DNA of 64,000 bases from Imhoffiella fuscus (GCF_042682685.1 NZ_JBHUHX010000061.1:1-64000), one strand, 5' to 3'; positions 43,771-52,541 are shown, numbered from the stretch's first letter. The notes: generated by a model not told the origin, from the sequence alone. Translations and numbers: made by a program.

Positions 43771-44466
43771 ATGACGATCGACGATATCCCAACCAGACTC
43801 GGCCAGGTTCAGGATCGGCTCCGCGCCGCCTGCGAACGCGCCGGCCGCGCGCCCGAAAGCGTCGCCCTCATCGCCGTGAGCAAGAAGCAGCCGGCCGAGG
43901 CCATCCGCGCCGCCTACGGGGCCGGCCAGCGGGTCTTCGGCGAGAGCTATCTGCAGGAGGCGCTCGATAAGATCACGGAGCTGTCCGACCTCGACGTCGA
44001 ATGGCATTTCATCGGCCGCATCCAGTCCAACAAGACGCGCCAGATCGCAAGCCATTTCGACTGGGTCCACGGTCTCTCCGACCCGGATCACGCACGCCGA
44101 CTCAACGACCAGCGTCCACCCGAGGCCCCTCCGCTCGATGTCTGTCTCCAGATCAATCTGAGCGGCGAGGACAGCAAGTCCGGCATCGAGGCAGAACAGG
44201 CGTCCGAGCTGCTCGCACTCTGCGATTCGCTGCCGCGCTTGCGGGTGCGCGGGCTCATGACGCTGCCGGCACCCAGCGACGACGAGGACGCGCAGCGCAT
44301 CCCCTTCCGCGCGCTGCGCGCACTCCGCGACGCGCTGGCCACGGCGGACCGCAGGCTGGAGTGTCTTTCGATGGGCATGTCGGACGACTTGGAGGCCGCC
44401 GTGCTGGAGGGCGCGACCCACGTCCGCATTGGCACGGCAGTGTTCGGGCCACGTCCGTATAATTGA
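43771..44466 (+). CDS. yggS: PLP homeostasis protein YggS (PROSC/YggS family)
   Basis: A 231-residue type III-fold PLP-binding protein. It maintains free PLP levels and has no proven catalytic activity. The cofactor lysine lies in IAVSKKQPAEAIRAAYGAG (K38 or K39). FGESYLQEALDK, WHFIGRIQSNK and the late SMGMSDDLEAAVLEGATHVRIG match the family. It precedes proC, as in most proteobacteria. The start ATG at 43771 is used; the frame is open further upstream inside rdgB but without similarity. Confidence 0.95.
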   Translation: MTIDDIPTRLGQVQDRLRAACERAGRAPESVALIAVSKKQPAEAIRAAYGAGQRVFGESYLQEALDKITELSDLDVEWHFIGRIQSNKTRQIASHFDWVHGLSDPDHARRLNDQRPPEAPPLDVCLQINLSGEDSKSGIEAEQASELLALCDSLPRLRVRGLMTLPAPSDDEDAQRIPFRALRALRDALATADRRLECLSMGMSDDLEAAVLEGATHVRIGTAVFGPRPYN

Positions 44467-44527
44467 AATCCTCGGTGCCGCAAGGGTGCGGCGCCGGCCT
44501 TCGCCATATCACGTATCCGGGGTAGAG

Positions 44528-45358
44528 ATGTCCACAGCCAGGATCGCCTTCATCGGTGGTGGCAACATGGCCACCAGCCTGATCGCCGGCCTGATCGCCG
44601 ACGGCTACGCGCCGCAGTCCATCCAGGTGTCCGATCCCAATCCAGAGCAACGCAACCGGCTCCAGACCAGATTCGGAATCCGCACCTTCGCCGACAACCG
44701 CGAGGCGCTCGACGCGGCCGAAACGCTGGTGCTCTGCATCAAGCCACAGATGGCCGCGAAGGTCTGCGCCGATATCGCGCCCGTTCTGGCCGACTCGCGT
44801 CCCCTGGTGCTGTCGATTATGGCCGGTGTACCCGAATCGGCCATGCAGCGCTGGTTCGGCACCGAGCTGCCGATCGTGCGCGCCATGCCCAACACGCCGG
44901 CGATGGTCCAGACCGGCGCCATCGGGCTGCATGCCAGTCCCGAGGTCGACGCGGAGGGTCGCAACCGCGCCGAGACCATCATGCGCGCGGCCGGTCTGGT
45001 GCGCTGGGTCAGCGAAGAGTTCAAAATCGACGCCGTCACCGCCATCTCGGGCAGCGGCCCGGCCTATTTCTTCCTTTTCATGGAGGCGATGGAAGAAGCC
45101 GGTGTCGCGCTCGGATTGGATGCCGAAACCGCCCGTCTGCTCACCATCCAAACGGCTCTTGGCGCCGCCAAAATGGCGATGGAAAGCAACGATCCCCCGT
45201 CCCGGCTGCGCGAACAGGTCACCTCGCCCGGAGGCACGACCGAGCGCGCCCTGGCCGTCTTCAACGAGGCCGATCTGCACGCCCTGGTCGCCAAGGCCGC
45301 AACGGCAGCCCGCGATCGCGCCATCGAACTCTCCCGAACCCTGTCGGAGGACGCATGA
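44528..45358 (+). CDS. proC: Pyrroline-5-carboxylate reductase
   Basis: A 276-residue NAD(P)H-dependent enzyme catalysing the last step of proline synthesis. The Rossmann motif IAFIGGGNMATSLIAGL begins near residue 6. VRAMPNTPAMVQTGAIG and the C-terminal dimer region AISGSGPAYFFLFMEAMEEAG and TSPGGTTERAL are signature blocks. A GGGTAGAG ribosome-binding site precedes the ATG. yggT begins inside the stop codon (ATGA overlap). Confidence 0.96.
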   Translation: MSTARIAFIGGGNMATSLIAGLIADGYAPQSIQVSDPNPEQRNRLQTRFGIRTFADNREALDAAETLVLCIKPQMAAKVCADIAPVLADSRPLVLSIMAGVPESAMQRWFGTELPIVRAMPNTPAMVQTGAIGLHASPEVDAEGRNRAETIMRAAGLVRWVSEEFKIDAVTAISGSGPAYFFLFMEAMEEAGVALGLDAETARLLTIQTALGAAKMAMESNDPPSRLREQVTSPGGTTERALAVFNEADLHALVAKAATAARDRAIELSRTLSEDA

Positions 45359-45930
45359 CGAACACCTACCTGCTCAACCCGGTCGTCTTTCTCGTTCAGA
45401 CGCTGTTCGGGCTCTATACCGCCGTCGTCGCCATGCGGTTCCTGCTGCAATGGGTGCGGGCGGATTTCTACAACCCCATCTCGCAGTTCGTGGTCAAGAT
45501 CACCTCGCCGGTGCTGCGTCCGCTACGCCGCATCATCCCCGGCTATGGCGGACTGGACCTCTCTGCGCTGGTGCTCGTGTGGCTGCTGACCGCCATCGAG
45601 TTGGGCCTGCTGGCGCTGCTCCTGGGACTCGACCGCTCCCCGTTCGGCGCCCTCGGCTGGGCCATCCCGAACGTGGTCGAGCTGTTCATCAACATCTTCC
45701 TGTTCGCCGTGCTGATCCGGGTCATCCTGAGCTGGGTCAATCCCGATCCCTACAATCCGGCGGTGGCGCTGTTGGAGCGCATCACCGATCCGGTGATGCG
45801 CCCGGCGCAGCGTCTGATCCAACCCATCGGCGGCATCGATCTGTCCCCGATGCTGGTGATGGTCGGACTGGTGCTGCTCAACATGCTGCTGATCCCGCCG
45901 CTGCGCTGGTTGGTGGCGAGCCCCTTCTGA
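45355..45930 (+). CDS. yggT: YggT family membrane protein
   Basis: A 191-residue integral membrane protein with two copies of the YggT motif. The first is around MRFLLQWVRADFYNPISQFVVKITSP-like residues (about 25-50) and the second is VILSWVNPDPYNPAVALLERITDPVM-like (about 122-147). Each repeat holds transmembrane helices joined by an amphipathic loop. The family has been linked to osmotic tolerance and to cell-division positioning, but its role is unsettled. It overlaps proC by 4 bp and is followed by yggU. Confidence 0.92.
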   Translation: MTNTYLLNPVVFLVQTLFGLYTAVVAMRFLLQWVRADFYNPISQFVVKITSPVLRPLRRIIPGYGGLDLSALVLVWLLTAIELGLLALLLGLDRSPFGALGWAIPNVVELFINIFLFAVLIRVILSWVNPDPYNPAVALLERITDPVMRPAQRLIQPIGGIDLSPMLVMVGLVLLNMLLIPPLRWLVASPF

Positions 45931-45940
45931 GTGCGCGGAC

Positions 45941-46231
45941 GTGGGCTGGTATCGCTGGAACGGCGCGGATCTGGAACTCTCGCTGAGGGTCCAGCCGCGC
46001 GCGCCCAAGGACACCTTCGACGGACCCGACCCAGGCGGCGAGCACTATCGGGTCCGCATCAAGGCCCCCCCGGTGGACGGCAAGGGCAACGAGGCCCTGC
46101 GTCGCTTCGTCGCCAAATCCTTCGGCGTGGCGCCCTCGCGCATCGAGATCATCGGGGGCGAGCACGCACGCTACAAACGGCTGCGGATCCAGGAACCCAG
46201 GAGCTTTCCCATCCCGATCGATCCCGCCTGA
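45941..46231 (+). CDS. yggU: YggU family (DUF167) protein
   Basis: A 96-residue soluble alpha/beta protein, starting at a GTG 10 bp after yggT. The hallmark blocks are RVQPRAPKDTF-like residues near 18-28 and the loop IKAPPVDGKGNEALRRFVAKSFGV (about 44-67). Function is unknown; the family is conserved next to yggT. The gene ends 10 bp before the convergent stop of the TauE-like gene. Confidence 0.9.
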   Translation: MGWYRWNGADLELSLRVQPRAPKDTFDGPDPGGEHYRVRIKAPPVDGKGNEALRRFVAKSFGVAPSRIEIIGGEHARYKRLRIQEPRSFPIPIDPA

Positions 46232-46241
46232 CCCCCTGGCC

Positions 46242-46943
46242 TCAGAACCATCCCGAAGCCAGATCCCAGAGCGCATGGATGCCGAAGCCGATCACGAGCA
46301 GACCCGCAGCCTGACGGACCCAGGTACGCTCGGCGATCCGAGCGGCGGCACCGGCGAGCAGGGCGATCCCCATCAAGTTGGGCAATGTCCCGAGCCCGAA
46401 GGCCAGCATGACGCCAGCCCCATCGAGCGCGCCACCCGTCGCCATCGCCGTCATCAGCACGCTGTAGACCAAACCGCAGGGGATCCAGGCCCAGACGAAG
46501 CCGACCGCCAGCGCCTGCGGCAGAGTCCGCACCGGCAGCAACGGACGCGCGAGCGGCTCCAGACGACGCCAAATTCGCCCGCCCAAGCGCTCGGCCACCT
46601 CCAGCAGACGCCACCAGCCGCCGAGATAGAGACCGAGCAGCACCATCATGAGGCCGGCAAAGCCGTAGAGCAGACGCTGACCGATCTGCAAGGCATCGAG
46701 TTGAAGCAGCAGGGAGCCCACCCCTCCGAAGAGCGCCCCGACGACCCCGTAGCCGAGGATCCTCCCCAGGTTGTAGACGAGCTGATAGGGCAGCATCTGG
46801 AGCGGGTGACGACGAATCCGCGCGTCCAATCCCATCGTGATCGAGCCTGCCACACCGCCGCACATCGCCAGACAATGGACGCCGCCCAACAGCCCGACCA
46901 CAAAGGCCGTGAGGTACACTTCGATGGGAGATGAGAACGGCAC
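46242..46943 (-). CDS. TauE/SafE-like (DsbD_2 type) membrane protein
   Basis: A 233-residue protein with about six hydrophobic segments. The N-terminal motif GLLGGVHCLAMCGGVAGS (about 15-32) carries His and two Cys, and GFVWAWIPCGLVYSVL repeats the Pro-Cys theme in the second half. This is the DsbD_2 / sulfite-exporter-like family, frequently encoded near cbb3 oxidase or cytochrome c assembly genes. No such genes are adjacent, so transport of metal, thiol or sulfite cannot be decided. The start is the GTG at 46943, which has a perfect AAGGAGGT site 7 nt upstream. The gene converges on yggU and diverges from pyrE. Confidence 0.85.
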   Translation of the reverse strand: MPFSSPIEVYLTAFVVGLLGGVHCLAMCGGVAGSITMGLDARIRRHPLQMLPYQLVYNLGRILGYGVVGALFGGVGSLLLQLDALQIGQRLLYGFAGLMMVLLGLYLGGWWRLLEVAERLGGRIWRRLEPLARPLLPVRTLPQALAVGFVWAWIPCGLVYSVLMTAMATGGALDGAGVMLAFGLGTLPNLMGIALLAGAAARIAERTWVRQAAGLLVIGFGIHALWDLASGWF

Positions 46944-47013
46944 GGCAGACCTCCTTGGTGAAGGGCGTATCATTTTGAGTGAAGCGGACAGCCTACAGCT
47001 GCCAGCAGAAAAG

Positions 47014-47036
47014 AGACGAACGCTGCGCGTTCGTCT
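47014..47036. promoter_or_regulatory. Perfect 10-bp hairpin upstream of the TauE-like gene
   Basis: AGACGAACGC/GCGTTCGTCT pairs perfectly around a TGC loop, 71 bp upstream of GTG 46943 and 153 bp upstream of pyrE. It could be a regulator-binding palindrome or a leader structure for either divergent gene. No adjacent T tract, so a terminator is unlikely. Confidence 0.4.
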
Positions 47037-47091
47037 ACCCGAGCAGCACACTGATCGCTGAACAGCCGAGAGCCGGAAAGCAACCCACACT

Positions 47092-47140
47092 TAGCTGGTA
47101 GCTGGTAGCTGGTAGCTGGTAGCTGGTAGCTGGTAGCTGG
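47092..47140. repeat. Seven exact tandem copies of TAGCTGG upstream of pyrE
   Basis: The 49-bp block is exactly seven identical 7-bp units, followed by TCGC and a short C-rich stretch. It ends 48 bp before the pyrE ATG, inside the divergent promoter region with the TauE-like gene. Perfect heptanucleotide repeats are prone to copy-number change. Confidence 0.95.
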
Positions 47141-47188
47141 TCGCTTTCCCCCTAATTACCCCACTTATCAGCGCAGGACAGATACAGG

Positions 47189-47830
47189 ATGCTTGAATAC
47201 CAACGTGACTTTCTGAATTTCGCCACCGAGATCGGCGCACTGAAATTCGGCGATTTCACGCTCAAGTCCGGGCGACGCAGCCCCTATTTCTTCAACGCCG
47301 GGCTCTTCAACACGGGTCTGCGCCTGGCTCGACTGGCGCGCGCCTATGCCCATTGCATCGCGCAGTCCGATCTGGCGTTTGACGTGCTCTATGGCCCCGC
47401 CTACAAGGGCATTCCGCTCGCCGCCGCTACCAGCCTGACTCTGGCCACCGAGCATCAACGCGAGACGCCCTATGCCTTCAATCGCAAGGAGGCGAAGGAC
47501 CATGGTGAGGGCGGGCTCATCGTCGGCACCCCGCTGGCCGGGCGCATCCTCATCATCGACGACGTCATCACCGCCGGTACCTCGGTGCGCGAATCGGTGG
47601 AGATCATCCGCTCGGCTGGCGCCACGCCTGCGGGCGTGCTGATCGCACTCGACCGTCAGGAACGCGGTCAGAATGCCTGTTCGGCTGTCGAGGAAGTTCG
47701 CAACACCTTCGACATCCCGGTGCTGAGCATCCTGACACTGGCCGATCTCATCACCTATCTGGAAGCATCTCCGGACGACGCAGACCGTCTGGAGGCCATG
47801 CGCGATTATCGCCGACTCTACGGGGTGTGA
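47189..47830 (+). CDS. pyrE: Orotate phosphoribosyltransferase
   Basis: A 213-residue enzyme that joins orotate and PRPP to form OMP. N-terminal FGDFTLKSGRRSPYFFNAG (about 21-39) is the substrate region. AYKGIPLAAAT and the PRPP loop ILIIDDVITAGTSVRES (about 119-135) are intact, and FNRKEAKDHGEGG carries catalytic lysines. It stands apart from the pyrR-pyrB-pyrC' operon; no attenuator with a U-tract is visible. A 7-copy repeat lies in its leader. The next gene starts one base after its stop. Confidence 0.96.
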   Translation: MLEYQRDFLNFATEIGALKFGDFTLKSGRRSPYFFNAGLFNTGLRLARLARAYAHCIAQSDLAFDVLYGPAYKGIPLAAATSLTLATEHQRETPYAFNRKEAKDHGEGGLIVGTPLAGRILIIDDVITAGTSVRESVEIIRSAGATPAGVLIALDRQERGQNACSAVEEVRNTFDIPVLSILTLADLITYLEASPDDADRLEAMRDYRRLYGV

Positions 47831-47831
47831 T

Positions 47832-48842
47832 ATGCGACCTGGACCGATTCGAATGCCCTCTCCGATCGCGAGATCACCACGCAGATTCTGGCTGATTCCT
47901 GCGCTCGGCGCGCTCTGCTGCTCGGGACTCGCACTGGCGCAAGGCTCGCTGTACCGCTGGGTCGACGACAGCGGCGCGGTGCATTACACGGATTCGGTTC
48001 CGGCCGACGAGAGCAAGCAGGGGCATACCAAGCTCTCCGAACAGGGTGTGCGCACCGAGGAGGTCGCACCCGCACCGACCGAGGCCGAGCTCCAGAAGGC
48101 CAAGGAGGCGGAACGCCTCAAACAGGAAGAGGAACGCCGCGTCGCCGCCCGCAAGGAGGCGGACGCACGATTGCTGAGCCGCTATCGCACGGCCGAAGAG
48201 GTCGAGCTGACCCGAGACGGCAAGCTCGCCGGGGTCGATGCGCTGATTCGGGTCAAGCGAGACCTGATCCGATCCAATCAGGAACGGCGCCTGAAGCTGG
48301 AGACACGGAAGAAAGAGGCGCTCCAGTCGGGCAAGCCTCTGCCACCCGAGCTCGAAAACGACATCGCCCAGACCGAATCCAAAATCCGCGCGAACTATGC
48401 GGCGATCATCGACTTGGAGCGTCAGAAGGACGCCATCCGCCAGGAGTTTCGCGGCATCCTGAAACAGTATCTGGAGCTGCGACGTCTGCCGCTACCGACC
48501 GAATCGACAGATGGCAAAACGGATGGCGGTGTTCAAAATCTAGTGGCCTGCACGGGCATGGCGGAATGCGGCCGCTATTGGGAACGGGCCATGACCTACG
48601 TTCGCGAGCACTCGGAGGCCAAGACCGAGATACTCGGTCCCGGCCTACTGATCGCCTTCCAAGAAGACGACAAGGAGGAGCGGACCTTCACCCTGACCTG
48701 GACCCAAGCGGCAGCCGACCGCCCCGTGCATCTCTATCTCGATCTTCAGTGCAAGAACAAACAGACTGGAAGTCTGAATTGCATAGAGGCCTCGGCAAAC
48801 GCGGTAGAGGAGGAATTCCGGGCGGCGGTCACTCAGGACTGA
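47832..48842 (+). CDS. DUF4124-domain exported protein with coiled coil
   Basis: A 336-residue protein with a signal peptide (FWLIPALGALCCSGLALAQ, cleavage near ALA-QG) and an immediate DUF4124 motif LYRWVDDSGAVHYTDSVPADES. A long charged helix follows (about 75-215; KAKEAERLKQEEERR, ERRLKLETRKKEAL) that should form a coiled coil. The C-terminal 110 residues contain four Cys (ACTGMAEC; LQCKN; LNCIE) and may form a disulfide-bonded domain. It is predicted to be periplasmic. DUF4124 proteins are common in proteobacterial envelopes but have no defined role. It is coupled to pyrE by position only (1 bp). Confidence 0.8.
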   Translation: MRPGPIRMPSPIARSPRRFWLIPALGALCCSGLALAQGSLYRWVDDSGAVHYTDSVPADESKQGHTKLSEQGVRTEEVAPAPTEAELQKAKEAERLKQEEERRVAARKEADARLLSRYRTAEEVELTRDGKLAGVDALIRVKRDLIRSNQERRLKLETRKKEALQSGKPLPPELENDIAQTESKIRANYAAIIDLERQKDAIRQEFRGILKQYLELRRLPLPTESTDGKTDGGVQNLVACTGMAECGRYWERAMTYVREHSEAKTEILGPGLLIAFQEDDKEERTFTLTWTQAAADRPVHLYLDLQCKNKQTGSLNCIEASANAVEEEFRAAVTQD

Positions 48843-48901
48843 AGCGACTTCCTCGCCCGCTCGTCGGCCGCCACCCCTCGGAGTGGCGGATCGCCAATGC
48901 G

Positions 48902-49798
48902 TTAGCGGGCGCGAATCAGGGTACCGACACCCGTATCCGTGAAGAGGTCGAGCATCACCGCATGCTCGACCCGGCCATCGATGATGTGAGCCGACTTGAC
49001 GCCCGACTGGATGGCATCCAGCGCGCAGCGAATCTTGGGCAGCATGCCCCCGCTGATCACTCCGTCATCGATCAGGCGCTGAACGCGTCCGACCTCCAGT
49101 TCGGAGATCAGATTGCCCTCGGCGTCCAACAGACCGGGAATATTCGTCAGGAGCAGCAGTTTCTCCGCCTCAAGCACCTCGGCGATCTTGCCCGCCACCA
49201 GGTCCGCGTTGATGTTGTAGGAACGGCCGTCCTCGCCGACACCAATCGGGGCGATGACCGGAATGAAATTGCTCTTGACCAGCATGTGGATGATCGAGGG
49301 ATCGATGCTCTGGACCTCGCCCACATGCCCGATGTCCACGATCTCCGTCGCCTTGAGCTCGGGCGCGCCACGATTCAGCAGGAGCTTGCGGGCGTGGATC
49401 AGATCGCCGTCCTTCCCCGTCAGCCCTACGGCGGAACCGCCATGCCGGTTGATGAAGTTGACGATCTCCTTGTTGACCAGGCCGCCCAGGACCATCTCGA
49501 CCACGTCCATGGTCTCGGAGTCGGTCACCCGCATCCCCTGCACGAACTCGCTCGCCTTGCCGAGACGCTTCAGCAGCGAGCCGATCTGAGGCCCCCCACC
49601 GTGGACGATGACCGGATTGATGCCGACCAGCTTCATGAGCACGATGTCGCGCGCGAAACCCTGCTTGAGCGATTCGTCCACCATGGCGTTGCCGCCGTAC
49701 TTGATGACCATGGTCTTGCCCTGGAACCGCTGGATGTAGGGTAGGGCCTCGATCAAGACGTGCGCGATGGTCTGAGCGCGTTCGATAGGTAGTGTCAT
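48902..49798 (-). CDS. argB: Acetylglutamate kinase
   Basis: A 298-residue amino-acid kinase phosphorylating N-acetylglutamate in arginine synthesis. VIKYGGNAMVDESL (about 29-42) is the phosphate loop and VHGGGPQIGSLLKRLG (about 63-78) binds substrate. AGKIAEVLEAEKLLLLTNIPGLLD and the C-terminal IDGRVEHAVMLDLFTDTGVGTLI complete the family pattern. The N-terminal helix before the kinase core is that of arginine-inhibitable hexameric enzymes, so feedback control is likely. It lies downstream of dut on the same strand, 114 bp away. Confidence 0.96.
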   Translation of the reverse strand: MTLPIERAQTIAHVLIEALPYIQRFQGKTMVIKYGGNAMVDESLKQGFARDIVLMKLVGINPVIVHGGGPQIGSLLKRLGKASEFVQGMRVTDSETMDVVEMVLGGLVNKEIVNFINRHGGSAVGLTGKDGDLIHARKLLLNRGAPELKATEIVDIGHVGEVQSIDPSIIHMLVKSNFIPVIAPIGVGEDGRSYNINADLVAGKIAEVLEAEKLLLLTNIPGLLDAEGNLISELEVGRVQRLIDDGVISGGMLPKIRCALDAIQSGVKSAHIIDGRVEHAVMLDLFTDTGVGTLIRAR

Positions 49799-49842
49799 TG
49801 CGTTCGGTGTCTCTGGAAAAACTTAGAAATTCCCAAGCCATG

Positions 49843-49914
49843 TGACTGTCGGTACGACACGGAAGGCGGGCCGCGAGATCAGTCGGCTGATCTGGACATT
49901 GACAGAAATCGCCT
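49843..49914 (-). repeat. Dispersed repeat copy B, starting inside the dut stop codon
   Basis: Read on the minus strand from the dut TAG, the first 14 nt (AGGCGATTTCTGTC) equal copy A at 39745. Over 72 nt the two copies align without gaps at roughly 70 percent identity, well above unrelated intergenic sequence. It fills most of the dut-argB gap. Confidence 0.6.
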
Positions 49915-50371
49915 AATGCCGACCCGTATGCCCAAAGCCGCCATCGCCGCGTCGCGACGACTCGAACGACTCGACGAGATCCAGCTCGGCCCTCAGGACG
50001 GGAACGAGGATGAATTGGGCGATCCGCTCGCCCACCTCGATCCGAAAGGGCGTCTTTCCCCGGTTCCAGCAGGAGACCATGAGCGGCCCCTGATAATCGG
50101 AGTCGATGAGTCCGACCAGGTTGCCCAGAACGATACCGTGACGATGCCCCAGACCCGAGCGGGGCAGAATCATTCCGGCGACGCCGGGCTCGGCGATGTG
50201 CACGGCCATGCCGGTCGGCAGCAGCTCGGTCGCGCCTGGAGCCAGGTCCAGAGGCGCATCCAGCATGGCACGCAGGTCCAGCCCAGCAGAACCCTCGGTC
50301 GCATAGGCGGGCAGGGGGAAATCGCGGCCGAGCCGCAGGTCGAGGATCTTGACCTCAAGTCGATGCAACAT
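49913..50371 (-). CDS. dut: Deoxyuridine 5'-triphosphate nucleotidohydrolase
   Basis: A 152-residue homotrimeric dUTPase that keeps uracil out of DNA and makes dUMP. All five motifs are present: GSAGLDLRA, PRSGLGHRHGI, GNLVGLIDSDYQG, RIAQFILVPV and the flexible C-terminal RGDGGFGHTGRH. Its start lies 17 bp inside the end of coaBC, so translation is coupled. The dut-coaBC pair is conserved in gammaproteobacteria. Confidence 0.96.
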   Translation of the reverse strand: MLHRLEVKILDLRLGRDFPLPAYATEGSAGLDLRAMLDAPLDLAPGATELLPTGMAVHIAEPGVAGMILPRSGLGHRHGIVLGNLVGLIDSDYQGPLMVSCWNRGKTPFRIEVGERIAQFILVPVLRAELDLVESFESSRRGDGGFGHTGRH

Positions 50372-51566
50372 GTCGTTCTCGATAGCGTTCTGCGATCAGC
50401 GCGGCCAGCTCGGCGGCGAGTCGGGTCTTGTCCATCATCGGCAGATCGCGCGAACCGTCAGACCAATAGACGCTGAGCGCATTCTCGTCGCGCTCGAATC
50501 CACCGCGCTCGGCCCCGACCAGATTGGCGGCGATCATGTCGAGCTTCTTGTCGCGCAGCTTGCCGAGCGCATAGTCGGAGACCCGGTCGGTCTCGGCCGC
50601 GAAACCGACGGTGAAGGGTGCCGGCGTCGAGGCGGCAACCTCCGAGAGGATATCCGGATTGCGGACCAGACGCAGGGTCAGCTCCTCGGAGGATTTCTTG
50701 ATCTTGCCGTCCGCCGCCCGCTCGGGCCGATAGTCGGCCACCGCAGCCGTGGCGACGAAGAGATCGCAGTCGGCGACCCGCGACATGACCGCCGCGTGCA
50801 TCTCCAGGGCCGTCTCGACCCGCACCAAGGCATCGACACGCGGACCTGGCAGGGCGGTCGGTCCGCTCACCAGGACGACGCGCGCCCCCAGGTCGGACAA
50901 TGATTCGGCCAGGGCATAGCCCATGCGACCGGAGCTGCGGTTGCCGAGGAAGCGCACCGGGTCCAGCGGCTCGCGGGTTGGGCCGGCGGTCAGAAGCACG
51001 CGCACGCCGTCGAGCGGTGACGCTTGCGGCGGACTCAGGGCCGCGACGATCTCGGCCGGTTCCAGCATACGGCCCGGTCCAATCTCGCCGCAGGCCTGCG
51101 CACCCTCGCCGGGCCCCAGGATCCGCGCACCGCGATCCGCCAGACGGCGCAGATTGTCCTGAGTCGCCGGATGGAGCCACATGGCTTGATTCATGGCCGG
51201 CGCGAGCACCAGCGGGGCCTCGCATGCCAGGGCCAGAGTCGTGAGCAGATCGTTTGCCATACCGGCTGCGAGCCGCGCCATCAGATCCGCCGTAGCCGGA
51301 GCGATGAGCAGCAGATCGGCCCAGCGCGCCAGGGCGATGTGATCCATCCCCGCCTCGGCCTCGGAGTCGAAGGTCTCGATGCGTACTGGATGACCGGACA
51401 CGGCCTGAAAGGTCAGGGGCGCCACGAACTGGGTCGCCGCTGGGGTCATGACCACCCGCACCTCGAAGCCCTGGGCACCGAGACGCCGGACGAGATCGAC
51501 CGATTTGTAGGCGGCGATGCCGCCGCCAACACCCAAGAGCAGACGACGGATCCTATTCTGGTTCAT
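50355..51566 (-). CDS. coaBC: Bifunctional phosphopantothenoylcysteine decarboxylase / phosphopantothenate-cysteine ligase
   Basis: A 403-residue two-domain enzyme of coenzyme A synthesis. The N-terminal CoaC flavoprotein shows LLLGVGGGIAAYKSVDLVRRL (about 7-27) and APAMNQAMW. The C-terminal CoaB ligase shows LLTAGPTREPLDPVRFLGNRSSGRMG (about 193-218) and the nucleotide region VGFAAETD. The start is placed at MNQNRIRRLLLGV; an upstream in-frame start at 51623 would add 19 unlike residues. It is divergent from radC, with a 196-bp gap. Confidence 0.95.
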   Translation of the reverse strand: MNQNRIRRLLLGVGGGIAAYKSVDLVRRLGAQGFEVRVVMTPAATQFVAPLTFQAVSGHPVRIETFDSEAEAGMDHIALARWADLLLIAPATADLMARLAAGMANDLLTTLALACEAPLVLAPAMNQAMWLHPATQDNLRRLADRGARILGPGEGAQACGEIGPGRMLEPAEIVAALSPPQASPLDGVRVLLTAGPTREPLDPVRFLGNRSSGRMGYALAESLSDLGARVVLVSGPTALPGPRVDALVRVETALEMHAAVMSRVADCDLFVATAAVADYRPERAADGKIKKSSEELTLRLVRNPDILSEVAASTPAPFTVGFAAETDRVSDYALGKLRDKKLDMIAANLVGAERGGFERDENALSVYWSDGSRDLPMMDKTRLAAELAALIAERYRERHVAST

Positions 51567-51762
51567 TTGCGATTCGTGTATCTTGCGGCCGACTATGGAC
51601 CGAGACGGACGCCGCGCTGACAAGCGACCTCATCGGCACTCGGTACCTGTGCGGAAACGATGCCAGGCGGATTCTGGACGTTGAAGTGTAACTGATCGGC
51701 CCTTTCCGGCACATCGTCCACTGGGACGAGAACGGAGAATTAGGCGGCGAGGGGAGGAACCC

Positions 51763-52437
51763 ATGACGATCAAGGACTGGCCGCAGGACGAGCGGCCACG
51801 CGAGAAACTGCTTGAACGCGGCGCGGGCGCGCTGTCGGACGCCGAGCTGCTGGCGATCTTTCTGCGCACCGGCGTTCCCGGGAAGAGCGCGGTGGATCTG
51901 GCGCGCGAGCTGCTCGCCAGCTTCGGCGGACTGCCCGCTCTGCTGGCGGCGGATCAACGCCGCTTCTGCGACGGCAAGGGACTGGGCAAGGCCAAGTTCG
52001 CCCAGTTGCAGGCGGTGCTGGAGCTCAGCCGACGTTATCTACTGACCCGCATCAGCGGCCAGGACGTCCTCACCAGCCCAGAGGCCACCCGCGACTATCT
52101 CAAGATGCGTCTCTACGGCTCGCCGCACGAGATCTTCGCCTGTCTCTTCCTCGACAACCGCCACCGCGTGATCCTCTACGAGGAGCTGTTCCGAGGCACC
52201 ATCGACGGCGCCAGCGTGCATCCGCGCGAGGTTCTACGCCGGGTCATGGACACCAATGCGGCCGCCGTCATCTTCGCCCACAACCATCCGTCCGGCGTCT
52301 CCGAGCCCAGCCAAGCCGACCTGCACATCACCAAACGACTGAAGGACACACTAGCGCTTGTGGATGTGCGTGTGCTCGACCACATCATCGTCGGTGAGGG
52401 GGACGGAACCTCCTTCGCCGAGCGGGGCCTTCTATGA
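51763..52437 (+). CDS. radC: RadC/JAMM-domain protein
   Basis: A 224-residue chromosomal RadC. The N-terminal UPF0758/HhH part contains RPREKLLERGAGALSDAELLAIFLRTG (about 8-34). The C-terminal MPN+/JAMM metal site is complete (HNHPSGVSEPSQAD near 180-193). The name comes from an E. coli allele later reassigned, so a DNA-repair role is unsupported; the domain suggests a metalloprotease or nuclease-like activity. It lies upstream of rpmB with a 104-bp gap holding a promoter. Confidence 0.93.
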   Translation: MTIKDWPQDERPREKLLERGAGALSDAELLAIFLRTGVPGKSAVDLARELLASFGGLPALLAADQRRFCDGKGLGKAKFAQLQAVLELSRRYLLTRISGQDVLTSPEATRDYLKMRLYGSPHEIFACLFLDNRHRVILYEELFRGTIDGASVHPREVLRRVMDTNAAAVIFAHNHPSGVSEPSQADLHITKRLKDTLALVDVRVLDHIIVGEGDGTSFAERGLL

Positions 52438-52463
52438 GCCGGAAATCGAATTGCATCCGGGAC

Positions 52464-52493
52464 TTGCGCGTCTTTCAAACGGCGTGATAGGAT
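52464..52493 (+). promoter_or_regulatory. Probable sigma-70 promoter of rpmB-rpmG
   Basis: TTGCGC (52464-52469), an 18-bp spacer and TAGGAT (52488-52493), 48 bp before the rpmB ATG. Both hexamers are acceptable matches; placement in the radC-rpmB gap supports it. Confidence 0.45.
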
Positions 52494-52541
52494 TCCGCTT
52501 CTTTATGCACTGAAACACGCCGACTTGTAGGGATTCCCGCC

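Noticed and set aside
47092..47140. CRISPR array
   Set aside because: Units are seven bases, contiguous and without spacers, so it is a simple tandem repeat.
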